DNA of 11,714 bases, from contig JBEKDL010000058.1 in the NCBI GenBank assembly GCA_050014355.1, positions 1 through 11,714 of the forward strand, given 5' to 3'. Positions 1 to 6,968 of the stretch are shown here, one piece after another. Positions within the stretch are counted from its first letter, which is position 1, and every line of letters begins with the position of its first letter. The DNA is from Fen-1077 sp050014355 (GTDB taxonomy: Bacteria > Chloroflexota > Dehalococcoidia > Dehalococcoidales > RBG-16-60-22). The translations under genes and the position numbers were made by a program. The notes under the pieces were generated by a model. That model was not told where the DNA came from. It was given only the letters and a program-made list of their open reading frames with translations, and made no database searches.

Positions 1-28
1 TTACTTGTATTTCTGAATTCCCTCTCAT
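1..28 (-). CDS. Transposase N-terminus (partial)
   Basis: An ATG at 28-26 is preceded by GGAGG with 5 nt spacing and opens a frame that stays open to the edge of the window. The nine visible residues are MRGNSEIQV. The MRG start followed by polar residues and Gln resembles the beginning of IS5/IS1182-like transposases (MRGxxxxQ), which continue with a hydrophobic stretch and a PxDHPLR-type motif. That continuation is outside the window. The strong ribosome binding site is the best evidence that this is a real start; the family assignment rests on very few residues. Confidence 0.4.
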
Positions 29-113
29 CTAAGCCTCCGTTTACTACGTTGGCTCTAATCTACCATATTCCGCCCATAAAGTCAGTTACCCGGAAGAGAC
101 TTTTTCAGCACCC
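1..113 (-). mobile_element. End of an insertion sequence (partial, continues off the left edge)
   Basis: Reading the minus strand, the DUF4062 reading frame loses its family resemblance at about position 113. There the sequence becomes GGGTGCTGAAAAAGTC (113 to 98), which resembles the terminal inverted repeats of several IS families. About 70 nt further in lies a strong Shine-Dalgarno (GGAGG, 38-34) and a start codon (28-26) pointing inward, the usual layout of a transposase just inside an IS end. Only one end is in the window, so neither the inverted-repeat partner nor the target duplication can be confirmed. The family is not certain; IS5 or IS1182-like is a guess from the transposase N-terminus. 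Confidence 0.5.
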
Positions 114-510
114 TGCTAGAACGTAGTAGAGTCTTGAATTTTTCTAATGATTTTATTTTAGAAGGTTCTCGCTCTATGTGTGATGGTAGAATTGGTAAGT
201 CGTCTGAGCGAATGTAGACTAAGCAAGGTTTTTTATTTTTCCATGCTTCTTTATATTCTACCTCCGTATATGAGACTCTTCTACCTGGAACCAATGTCCC
301 ATATCGATAACCTATAATAATAACCACAATATCACTTGTTTTAACTTCGTCTAAAACGGTTTCTAATGGAGTTTCTGGTCTCGCACCAAAGAATTCCATA
401 GATGCATGTAACAATTGTAGCTGTCGGGTAACTTCTAAAATGGATTTTCGTTCATTAATTAAATCGGAATAAGTGGAGCATATAAATACTTTTAAAGTTT
501 TTTCCGACAT
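82..510 (-). CDS. DUF4062 domain protein, apparently 3'-truncated by an IS
   Basis: The 142-residue product begins with the DUF4062 signature: VFICSTYSDL at 8-17 with ER at 20-21, then an acidic SDIVVIII strand at 59-66, GYRYG at 67-71 and SYTEVEY at 80-86. DUF4062 is a TIR-like alpha/beta domain normally found at the N-terminus of larger proteins carrying NACHT/AAA, TPR or other effector regions, many of them in defence or signalling contexts. Here the domain stands alone. Family-like sequence stops around residues 126-132, and the last ten residues plus the stop codon lie in what looks like an IS end. ATG at 510-508 has a modest AGGG seven bases upstream. The gene is visibly more AT-rich than the metabolic genes to its right, suggesting transfer. 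It is probably a remnant; whether a product is made is unknown. Confidence 0.7.
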   Translation of the reverse strand: MSEKTLKVFICSTYSDLINERKSILEVTRQLQLLHASMEFFGARPETPLETVLDEVKTSDIVVIIIGYRYGTLVPGRRVSYTEVEYKEAWKNKKPCLVYIRSDDLPILPSHIEREPSKIKSLEKFKTLLRSSRVLKKSLPGN

Positions 511-752
511 AATATAGCCCTATCAGATATATCAGGTCTACGTATTCATCTATGAAATATACATGTTACGTTAAATTTTGAAGTTGTCCCAGTAATGAAG
601 TACGTGTTCTTCATATCTCCATTACCCGGTGAGTTTTGGTGTCATTATACAACAGCGCAGAAATTTCTAAAACTCTGCGGCCCCTTTCGTAAAAAGGAAT
701 AATAGGGGATTTAATTGTCCTCGCGCCGATAATCGTCAAGGGATAGGGATTT
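511..752. other. AT-rich intergenic region between DUF4062 and the activase-like gene
   Basis: No convincing ORF is present. Downstream of the activase-like stop there is a 6-bp inverted repeat CGCAGA/TCTGCG (656-661 and 674-679, 12-nt loop), and CCCCT/AGGGG copies lie around 681-708. Neither is followed by a clear U-tract, so no terminator is called. The region presumably holds the 3' end of the activase transcript and the promoter of the DUF4062 gene. Confidence 0.4.
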
Positions 753-3700
753 TTACCTATTTTTGTGGCTCCCCTTGTTCTCCCTCATATGCTCTCTGCA
801 CTGCTGTAAAAAGGCCTCGAAGCGTATCTCCCGCGCGGGGTCTTTAGTCCCCTCCACCACTACGTTTAATACAGGCAGGCCGTAGTCCTGGCGGAACTGG
901 TGCAGCAGCAGGCTCACGATTGTCCCCGGCATGCACCCGAACGGGATGATATTCACGATACCGTCAAAGCCGTGCTCGGCGTATTCCACCACTCTCCCCA
1001 TGCTTAAGATGGCTTCGCCTTCCACGGCGGGTGTCAGGTAGGTGTGGCCTTTATCGAGAATCGCCTGGGTGGGCAGCTCACGGGCAAACGCCTCTATCGA
1101 GCTATCAAACTGCTGCCGGATGGGCTCGGCTACCCTTTCCTGGACAACCTCGGTGAGCTTCTGCCTGGCCCAATCGCGCCAGCCGCCTTCCAGGTGCAGG
1201 CGGTTGCGGCGCTTACGCTGGTGGTCGATGTAGTCCAGCCACTCTTCCAGCGGCGGCACACCGCACTGCGCCCCGAGCGCTTCCAGGCGCCGGATAAGCG
1301 AATCGTTGGCAAACTGGTTGCTGCGGACGAATATTTCCCCGACGATGCCGATGCGCGGCTTACGCGAACCTGTATCGATTTTAACGGCTTCAAAGGTCTG
1401 CCTGGCCTTATGCGAGAAATTTTTCAGGACTTCAGCGTCCTGCCCGATGTTCTTAATCAGTAAATCAAGCTGCTCTTTGTAAACGGCATCGGTCTCACCG
1501 ATATTTACTTCGTAAGGGCGTCTCTCTAAAACCAGCTTATGCATCGAGTCCAGGATGGCGATGCCCCGCCAGGCGTGAAGGCGGAAGCCCCGCCCCAGGG
1601 CGGCCATATCCTTGTGGTAGCCGCCCGTCTGGTCGAAAACGAGCACCGGCACCTGCTGCAGTCCTAATTCATCCAGCACCAGGCGGTGGAGCCGGTTATA
1701 CTGCCCGAAACGGCAAGGCCCGCTGGCGGCGGGCATGAAGAAAGCCGCATGCTCCGGGTCGAAGTCCGGCGCCATGGTCTTCTTAACGATGTCTCCGGTG
1801 GTGATGATGCTGGGGTAACATTCTTTGCCCGTGGTGTATTTTCGGCCTATTTCCAGGGTAAGCTCGTCCGATTCCGGTAGAGGTTCGGCATCGACGCCGC
1901 AGTGGCGCATCGCGGCGGCCAACGCGTAACCGTGGTCAATCATGTAAGGCACGTAAACGCGCCGGCTGCCGGTGTGGTTGGAAGAGATACTGACCAAAGC
2001 GATATGCTTGCTCGTGCCGCGCGTGCGGGCGTTACGTATCGTGTCGATGAAAGCCTCGCAACGGGTGATGATGCCGGCATCGGCGGAATGCTCATCGATT
2101 TCTATCGTCAGGAAAGGTTTGCCCTCGGTCTCTTTGCTGAAGAATTTTGTTAAATACGAATCAGGCCCGCAGGCGAAATTCGTGACATAAAGCCCGAAGA
2201 GGCGGGGGTCATGGGCTATAATATGGCCGGCGCAGAGTATTTTCTGGCCGGCTTTCCAGTACATATTGGGGTGGACGGCGCTGACCTCCCCGGCGACGGA
2301 CTGGAGCGGTAGAAAATCGATGGGGATGGCCAGGATATTGAGGTCGCGGAGCTTTTCTGGGATGTTGAGCGTCATGGCGTCGTCGTAAGTATTGTAAGCC
2401 CTCCCGACGACGACGATGGCCTTTTCGCCGGGTTTGAGCTGTTCCAGAATCTCGCGGCCGCGCTGCTGCTGCCAGGCGTTGAAAGCGTCGATAGCCTGAA
2501 ACCCTGCCTCGATGGCCCGGTTAATGTGTTCGCTGTCGGTGATTCCCGCGCTTCTGGCGGCTCTGGTTAACACCTTTTTCAGCCACGGGCGGCCGCGGTC
2601 GGGGTGGATAACCGGTCGAAGCACTTTCGGGGTTTTTCCCTTAGGTGTAATCAAGGCTTCTTTAATATGGGTTGAGCTTAACATAATGTAGGGCAGGCTC
2701 TGGGTCAGGGGGCAGTTCCAGGACTTCTGGAAATCGCCGGAGAGCTTTTCCATGGTGCACTGGACGGGCAGGAAGATGAAATCCGGCTCTTTTTCCAGCA
2801 GGTTGAGCAGGTGGCCGTGGGCCAGCTTGATGGGCAGGCATGGCTCCTCGACGATGTTCTCCACGCCCTGGCGTATTATCTGGCGGTTCGTGGGGTCGGA
2901 GAGCACTACTTGGAAGCCGAGTTCGGTGAAAAAGGCTTTCCAGAGAGGAAAAAGATCGTGGAAAAAGAGCACCCGCGGGATGCCCATTGTTTTACCGTTG
3001 GGCTTGTCCGGTTTTTCTTTAGCGTAGGTGTCAATGAGCGCTTTAGCTCTTTCTTCGAAGAGACGCGGGATTTTTGACGACTGGCGTTTCTCTTTCTTCT
3101 CGGCGCTGTCCCACTTGCCGCAGCGCGAGCCGTAGAAGAGGGGTTTTTCTCCCTCGAAGGTCACTTTGTGGATTTCACACCGGTTGGAACAGCTCTGGCA
3201 CTCGAAAGATGAAAGCTCGTAATTGCGGCTGGCAAGGTCGAACCCGCGGAAGCGTGTCTTCTGGCCGACGGCTTCCATCTCTTCTCTAGCCAGCATGGCC
3301 ACGCCGACCGCGCCCAGGATATCATGCTGGGGAGGCACGGTGATTTTCTTGCCCAGCACCGCTTCGAAGGCGGCTTTCATGGCGCGGTTGAAAGCGGTGC
3401 CGCCCTGAAAGAGGACATGGTCGCCGATTTTACGGTCTTCGACAACTTTAGTAAGGTAGTTTTTCACGACGGAATAGGCGAGGCCGGCTACCAGGTCTTC
3501 TTTGGCCGCCCCCCGCTGCTTGCAGTAGTTCTGCTGCGACTCCATGAACACGGTACAGCGCTCCCCCAGGTCGAGCGGGTGTTTGGCGGCCAGCCCCAGC
3601 GCGCCGAACTCCTCTTTGATATTGATGCCGAGCTTTTCCGCTTGCTCTTCCAGGAAAGAGCCGGTGCCGGCGGCGCAGACTTTGTTCATGGTGAAATCGA

Positions 3701-4988
3701 TAATGGTGCCGTTCTGGAGGCTGATGTACTTGGCATCCTGCCCGCCGATTTCAAAGATGGTGTCCACCTCCGGGCAGACGAAAGCCGCCGCTTTAGCGTG
3801 GCTGGTAATCTCGTTGCGGATGACATCCGCGCCGAAAAACTCGCCGGTCATGTACCGCCCGGAACCGGTGGAGCCGGTGCCCTTGATAATGACTTTTTCG
3901 CCAAGCTCCTGGCCGACTTCCAGAAGTCCCTGCTTGACGGCTTCGATAGGGCGGGAGGCGGTCATCAGGTAGCGCCGGGCCACCACGTTATTGTCTTTGT
4001 CGATGACGACGACGTTGGTGCTGATGGAGCCGATATCCACGCCGATATACGCCTCGAGGGGTTTTTCAGCGTCGATTTTTACGGTATCAATAACAATCGG
4101 GTAGTTATCTCCCTGCAAAGGCGGCAGGGTAACAAATGTGTAGTCACGCTTTAAGATATAGTCCCGCAGGCGCTTTAAGGTATCTGCGGGCAGGGTATTT
4201 TCTTTGCTGACGATGGCGGCGCCCAGCGCGCCCAGGACAGCGAAATGCTCCGGGACGATTAAGTCCCCGTCTTTAAGCTCCAGCACCTCTAACAGGGCGC
4301 GGCGGATGCCTTTATTGGCGGCCACGCCGCCCTGGAAGGAGACCGGCCGGGCGAGGTCGCGCCCGCGGATGACCTGGCCTTTAAAGTTGCGTATCATGGC
4401 GAAGCACAGCCCGGCGACGATATCGTGAACCGGCGTACCGACCTGCTGGAGATGAATCATATCGCTCTTGGCGAAAACGCTGCACCGGCCGGCAACACGG
4501 GGCGGGTGCTCCGATTTCAGCGCGACGTCGCCGAACTGCTCGATGGGGATGCCCATGCGGGAAGCCTGCTGGTCGAGGAAAGAGCCGGTCCCAGCAGCGC
4601 AGACGCCGTTAATGGCGAAATCGGCCACTTTAGGCTGGGCCTCGGCGGGGTCTTTCTTCAGCACGATAAGCTTGGAGTCTTCGCCGCCGATTTCCAGGAT
4701 GGTTTTGACTTCCGGGTGAAAGCGGGTGGTGCCGGCGGCCTGGGCGGTTATTTCACTTACGAACGGGATTCCCAGCAACCCGGCGATAAGCTGCCCGCCG
4801 GTCCCGGTCGCGGCGGCTACGGTAAATTTATCCGGCGGGTATTTCGACAGAATATCGTCCAGGATGGCCAGCACAGTCTCGACGGGCTGCCCCCTGGTAC
4901 GGACATATCTCGATTCTATAATATTACTGGCATCATCGAGCGCGACCGCTTTGGCGGTCACCGAGCCGATATCGATACCGAGCTTCAT
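753..4988 (-). CDS. Fused acyl-CoA dehydratase activase-like protein (two BadF/BcrA ATPase domains, DUF2229, HgdB-like C-terminus)
   Basis: The 1411-residue protein belongs to the large multi-domain version of the 2-hydroxyglutaryl-CoA dehydratase activase family. Residues 1-265 form a first ASKHA ATPase domain (GIDIGSVTAK at 4-13, GTGG at 62-65, EIGGEDSK at 99-106, CAAGTGSFLD at 130-139, RC at 168-169). Residues 312-570 repeat it (GVDIGSISTN, EIGGQDAK at 413-420, CAAGTGSFLE at 438-447, RC at 477-478). Cys130/Cys169 and Cys438/Cys478 match the two cysteines per subunit that hold the bridging [4Fe-4S] cluster in HgdC-type activases. A linker has CxxCxxxC at 597-604 plus C623. About 668-890 is DUF2229-like (EEPCLP at 715-720). 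From about 890 onward the protein resembles the dehydratase D component (ACGPDSY at 939-945, GKECYPS, GPCRFG, FGCMPGT at 1350-1356). In the family, ATP hydrolysis drives low-potential electron transfer to a dehydratase or reductase. The actual partner is unknown. It begins with ATG at 4988; the upstream RBS is weak. Cytoplasmic, no signal peptide. Confidence 0.88.
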   Translation of the reverse strand: MKLGIDIGSVTAKAVALDDASNIIESRYVRTRGQPVETVLAILDDILSKYPPDKFTVAAATGTGGQLIAGLLGIPFVSEITAQAAGTTRFHPEVKTILEIGGEDSKLIVLKKDPAEAQPKVADFAINGVCAAGTGSFLDQQASRMGIPIEQFGDVALKSEHPPRVAGRCSVFAKSDMIHLQQVGTPVHDIVAGLCFAMIRNFKGQVIRGRDLARPVSFQGGVAANKGIRRALLEVLELKDGDLIVPEHFAVLGALGAAIVSKENTLPADTLKRLRDYILKRDYTFVTLPPLQGDNYPIVIDTVKIDAEKPLEAYIGVDIGSISTNVVVIDKDNNVVARRYLMTASRPIEAVKQGLLEVGQELGEKVIIKGTGSTGSGRYMTGEFFGADVIRNEITSHAKAAAFVCPEVDTIFEIGGQDAKYISLQNGTIIDFTMNKVCAAGTGSFLEEQAEKLGINIKEEFGALGLAAKHPLDLGERCTVFMESQQNYCKQRGAAKEDLVAGLAYSVVKNYLTKVVEDRKIGDHVLFQGGTAFNRAMKAAFEAVLGKKITVPPQHDILGAVGVAMLAREEMEAVGQKTRFRGFDLASRNYELSSFECQSCSNRCEIHKVTFEGEKPLFYGSRCGKWDSAEKKEKRQSSKIPRLFEERAKALIDTYAKEKPDKPNGKTMGIPRVLFFHDLFPLWKAFFTELGFQVVLSDPTNRQIIRQGVENIVEEPCLPIKLAHGHLLNLLEKEPDFIFLPVQCTMEKLSGDFQKSWNCPLTQSLPYIMLSSTHIKEALITPKGKTPKVLRPVIHPDRGRPWLKKVLTRAARSAGITDSEHINRAIEAGFQAIDAFNAWQQQRGREILEQLKPGEKAIVVVGRAYNTYDDAMTLNIPEKLRDLNILAIPIDFLPLQSVAGEVSAVHPNMYWKAGQKILCAGHIIAHDPRLFGLYVTNFACGPDSYLTKFFSKETEGKPFLTIEIDEHSADAGIITRCEAFIDTIRNARTRGTSKHIALVSISSNHTGSRRVYVPYMIDHGYALAAAMRHCGVDAEPLPESDELTLEIGRKYTTGKECYPSIITTGDIVKKTMAPDFDPEHAAFFMPAASGPCRFGQYNRLHRLVLDELGLQQVPVLVFDQTGGYHKDMAALGRGFRLHAWRGIAILDSMHKLVLERRPYEVNIGETDAVYKEQLDLLIKNIGQDAEVLKNFSHKARQTFEAVKIDTGSRKPRIGIVGEIFVRSNQFANDSLIRRLEALGAQCGVPPLEEWLDYIDHQRKRRNRLHLEGGWRDWARQKLTEVVQERVAEPIRQQFDSSIEAFARELPTQAILDKGHTYLTPAVEGEAILSMGRVVEYAEHGFDGIVNIIPFGCMPGTIVSLLLHQFRQDYGLPVLNVVVEGTKDPAREIRFEAFLQQCREHMRENKGSHKNR

Positions 4989-5078
4989 ACTAAAGACTCA
5001 TCCCTTAAAAAGGTTTCATTCTGCTGGAGAAGTCAAAGATGCAGTTAATTTCATTATAGCTTGGTTGGGTGGGTGTGT

Positions 5079-5453
5079 CTAATGGAAAGAAAAATACAGG
5101 TCTAAAAGGATATTGAGCGTGCGCATGGAGTTCACCAGCGGCGTATTTTCTTTATTAGCGCCGAGGTTTCTCTCCAGTTCATCGGCCAGGGCGGAAATCA
5201 TCTTGCGCAGGTCTTCCGTGCCCCCTTTTGTTTTCAGCGCCGTTACCTGCCGGATGACATCGGGTTTGGCCACCGGTTTAAGCTGCTGGATGGCCATATT
5301 TATGTTCAGCTCCTGTAGACCCTGGAGCACACCCCGCACCTTTTTCCCTTGCTCCTCACGCTGGCGCTCTTTGGCCTCGTTTTCGGCCTTCTGCCGCGTG
5401 AACTGCCGGGAGAGGCGCATTAGTTCGTCGAGTCCGCTTTCTTCTTGGGCCAT
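5079..5453 (-). CDS. Conserved-looking hypothetical protein, 124 aa
   Basis: I do not recognise this protein. It is soluble and rich in Glu, Lys, Gln and Leu. Residues 1-45 are strongly charged and probably helical, with many Gln/Glu/Lys/Arg residues, and the rest looks like an all-helical bundle ending in LLDLYFSFH. No Cys pairs, signal peptide or membrane segment are visible. ATG at 5453 sits six bases after GGCAGG, a partial Shine-Dalgarno. Codon choice resembles the neighbouring genes. It lies 90 bp upstream of the activase-like gene on the same strand with no clear terminator between, so the two may be cotranscribed. Its leader holds alternative RNA pairings that involve the ribosome binding site. 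Confidence 0.65.
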   Translation of the reverse strand: MAQEESGLDELMRLSRQFTRQKAENEAKERQREEQGKKVRGVLQGLQELNINMAIQQLKPVAKPDVIRQVTALKTKGGTEDLRKMISALADELERNLGANKENTPLVNSMRTLNILLDLYFSFH

Positions 5454-5459
5454 TTAATA

Positions 5460-5525
5460 CCTGCCCGGGAAAATTTGTTCCTGATACAGCCATTATCAGT
5501 ATACAATAAAAACCTGCCGGGCAGG
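5460..5525 (-). promoter_or_regulatory. Leader with competing RNA pairings that include the RBS
   Basis: The 5' arm of the leader hairpin, CCTGCCCGG (5525-5517 on the minus strand), is perfectly complementary over 9 nt to CCGGGCAGG (5468-5460), which contains the likely ribosome binding site six bases before the ATG at 5453. The intervening 48 nt include another hairpin, CTGATA/TATCAG (5499-5494 and 5486-5481). Forming the long stem would disrupt the terminator-like hairpin but hide the RBS. This arrangement suits translational or transcriptional attenuation, though it could instead be a DNA-level operator repeat. Confidence 0.35.
5503..5525 (-). terminator. Hairpin with U-tract in the leader of the 124-aa gene (candidate attenuator)
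   Basis: On the minus strand CCTGCCCGGCAGG (5525-5513) can fold as a 5-bp GC-rich stem with a 3-nt loop and is followed at once by TTTTTATTG. This has the form of a short intrinsic terminator. No minus-strand gene lies upstream that it could be ending, since the genes to the right point the other way. If functional it would act on the leader of the 124-aa gene. The stem is short, so confidence is limited. Confidence 0.4.
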
Positions 5526-5596
5526 AAACGTCCTGTGACCCACGGTAGTCAGGTTCAGCATAATGTTTCCTTAACAATTTCAGGTTAAAATATAAA

Positions 5597-5602
5597 TATA
5601 AT
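5597..5602 (+). promoter_or_regulatory. Candidate -10 box for the 60-aa gene
   Basis: A perfect TATAAT occurs 49 bp before the start codon at 5652, in a very AT-rich stretch. The best -35 candidate, TTAACA (5571-5576), lies 20 bp away, longer than ideal. It would give a leader of roughly 40 nt. The AT-richness makes chance occurrence possible. Confidence 0.35.
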
Positions 5603-5651
5603 GAAGTTTTATTCTTACCCGATGGTACGGTACAAAGAAAGAACATGAGCT

Positions 5652-5834
5652 ATGAGTGAGATTATCGCCCGGCCGGTCAAATACGTCCGTTTCGATACCA
5701 ACGTCCTCTATCTTATCCCCAGATGTTACGGTTCTTTCCTCTGCAACGAAGGAAAACGTGAGTGCTGTTACTGCCCGGTGTCCAGAGAGTGCGAAGTCAA
5801 GCAGGCCGGTATCAAGGTGTCCGACAAAGCCTGA
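5652..5834 (+). CDS. Small Cys-rich protein, 60 aa
   Basis: The product is not a family I recognise. It has a cysteine cluster in its second half: C25, C31, then CCYC at 38-41 and C47, within a charged segment (RECCYCPVSREC at 36-47). This spacing could bind zinc or an iron-sulfur cluster, or form a redox pair. About 70% of its codons end in G or C, like the real genes nearby, which argues for genuine coding despite the short length. No convincing Shine-Dalgarno precedes the ATG. It sits upstream of the zinc-finger/LemA/HtpX operon, separated by 55 bp that carry a separate promoter. It has no signal peptide or membrane segment. Confidence 0.5.
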   Translation: MSEIIARPVKYVRFDTNVLYLIPRCYGSFLCNEGKRECCYCPVSRECEVKQAGIKVSDKA

Positions 5835-5837
5835 ATA

Positions 5838-5866
5838 TTGTGTTAACCGGGTTACCTTGATATAAT
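5838..5866 (+). promoter_or_regulatory. Promoter of the zinc-finger/lemA/htpX operon
   Basis: TTGTGT (5838-5843) is followed after exactly 17 bp by an extended -10, TGATATAAT (5858-5866), containing a perfect TATAAT. Transcription would start near 5873, about 17 nt before the ATG at 5890, leaving just room for the GGGAG ribosome binding site. It fits a sigma-70-type promoter; the -35 is only half matched, as is common with extended -10 sites. Confidence 0.6.
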
Positions 5867-5889
5867 TACTGGACAGCGGGAGTAAACCG

Positions 5890-6312
5890 ATGATTTGCCC
5901 TGTTTGCAAGATAGACATGATGGTCATAGAGTACCGGCAGATAGAGATAGACTTCTGCCACAGGTGCTCCGGTATCTGGTTTGATAGAGGCGAGATGGAG
6001 CTTTTATTAAAAAAAAGCGCCTCGGGCAGCGCGGGACCAACACCGCCTCTCGAAGGGTTGACTGGAGAGACGAGATCGTATGGGAAGCGCAAATGCCCTA
6101 TCTGCGGTAAAAAGATGAAAGAGGTGCCCATCGGCCAGCCCCTAATTGAGGTTGATATTTGCCGCCATGGCGACGGGATATGGTTCGACGGCGGAGAGCT
6201 CCAGGAGCTTTTAAAGCAGGCCGCCGCCGGGCCTATCGCCAACGAGGGCATGATAGGGAATATTACGGCCTTTCTCGGTGACACTTTTCAAGCCGGGGAA
6301 CTGCATAAGTAA
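5890..6312 (+). CDS. Double TFIIB-type zinc-finger protein, 140 aa
   Basis: The protein has two copies of the zf-TFIIB (PF13453-like) module. The first uses C3, C6, C23 and C26, ending in GIWFDRGEMELLL. The second uses C69, C72 and C91, with H93 where a fourth ligand is expected, ending in GIWFDGGELQELL. The CPxC ... GIWFDxGE pattern is diagnostic of these small bacterial zinc-binding proteins, whose function is poorly defined and may be protein interaction rather than DNA binding. A Ser/Gly/Pro-rich linker (43-57) joins the two. GGGAG lies seven bases before the ATG. The stop is 21 bp before lemA, so the two are almost certainly cotranscribed. A short C-terminal tail (112-140) has no recognised domain. 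Probably cytoplasmic, perhaps an accessory of the LemA/HtpX unit. Confidence 0.82.
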   Translation: MICPVCKIDMMVIEYRQIEIDFCHRCSGIWFDRGEMELLLKKSASGSAGPTPPLEGLTGETRSYGKRKCPICGKKMKEVPIGQPLIEVDICRHGDGIWFDGGELQELLKQAAAGPIANEGMIGNITAFLGDTFQAGELHK

Positions 6313-6333
6313 GATAAATGAGGAGGTAGGTTT

Positions 6334-6930
6334 ATGCTAGCGTTATGGATAATTCTGGGTATAATCGTCATTCTTCTCTTCATATTCTGGGGGACGTACA
6401 ACGGTCTGGTCAGGCTAAGAAACCAGGTGAAAAACGCCTGGGCGCAGATTGACGTACAGCTTAAAAGGAGACACGACCTTATCCCCAACCTCGTGGAGAC
6501 GGTAAAAGGCTATATGACCCACGAACGCGGGACGCTGGAAGCGGTCACCAAGGCGCGCAATCTTGCACAACAGGGTGCGTCCCAACCGGTGGGCGAGCGT
6601 TCCAAGCTGGAAGGCGAGTTGAGCTCCGCTCTAGCGCGGCTGCTGGTCGTCGTCGAGCAGTACCCGAACCTGAAGGCGAACCAGAACTTCTTGGCTTTAC
6701 AGGAAGAGCTAACTTCTACGGAGAACAAGATAAGTTTCTCCCGCCAGTATTATAACGATTCCGTCCTGAACTATAACAACAAGACCCAGATGTTCCCTTC
6801 CAATGTCATCGCGGGAATGACGGGGTTCAAGGCAGAAACGTTCTTTGAGGTCAAGGCACCGGAAGAGAGGGAGGCGGTCAAGGTAAGTTTCACGCCTCCA
6901 CCGACGCCCCAGCCTCCGCCACAGCAGTAG
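6334..6930 (+). CDS. lemA: LemA family membrane protein
   Basis: The 198-residue protein has one N-terminal membrane segment (about 3-20, IILGIIVILLFIF) and then the helical LemA domain facing the other side. Family hallmarks are YNGLVRLRNQV (22-32), NAWAQIDVQLKRRHDLIPNL (34-53), VEQYPNLKAN (107-116), and FSRQYYNDSVLNYN (135-148) with MFPSNVIA (153-160). LemA proteins are inner-membrane proteins with an N-out orientation; their exact role is unresolved, but they often accompany HtpX or TPM-domain proteins. A perfect AGGAGG lies seven bases before the ATG. The C-terminus (187-198) is Pro/Gln-rich and probably disordered. The middle gene of a three-gene unit. Confidence 0.93.
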   Translation: MLALWIILGIIVILLFIFWGTYNGLVRLRNQVKNAWAQIDVQLKRRHDLIPNLVETVKGYMTHERGTLEAVTKARNLAQQGASQPVGERSKLEGELSSALARLLVVVEQYPNLKANQNFLALQEELTSTENKISFSRQYYNDSVLNYNNKTQMFPSNVIAGMTGFKAETFFEVKAPEEREAVKVSFTPPPTPQPPPQQ

Positions 6931-6968
6931 ATTGATAAAGATAAAAAAGTGACATTTGGTGAGCGTGG

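Noticed and set aside
656..679. Hairpin after the activase-like gene as a terminator
   Set aside because: The stem is only 6 bp with a 12-nt loop and has no U-tract in the right direction.
3324..4154. 276-residue plus-strand ORF opposite the activase-like gene
   Set aside because: It lies wholly antisense to a well-supported gene with intact motifs. Long antisense frames are expected opposite GC-rich codons, and its sequence resembles no family.
4425..5048. 207-residue plus-strand ORF
   Set aside because: Antisense to the first ATPase domain of the activase-like gene, with no ribosome binding site or recognisable motif.
5580..6284. 234-residue minus-strand ORF
   Set aside because: It covers the zinc-finger gene, the small Cys-rich gene and their promoters on the opposite strand. 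The plus-strand products have clear motifs, so this is a shadow.
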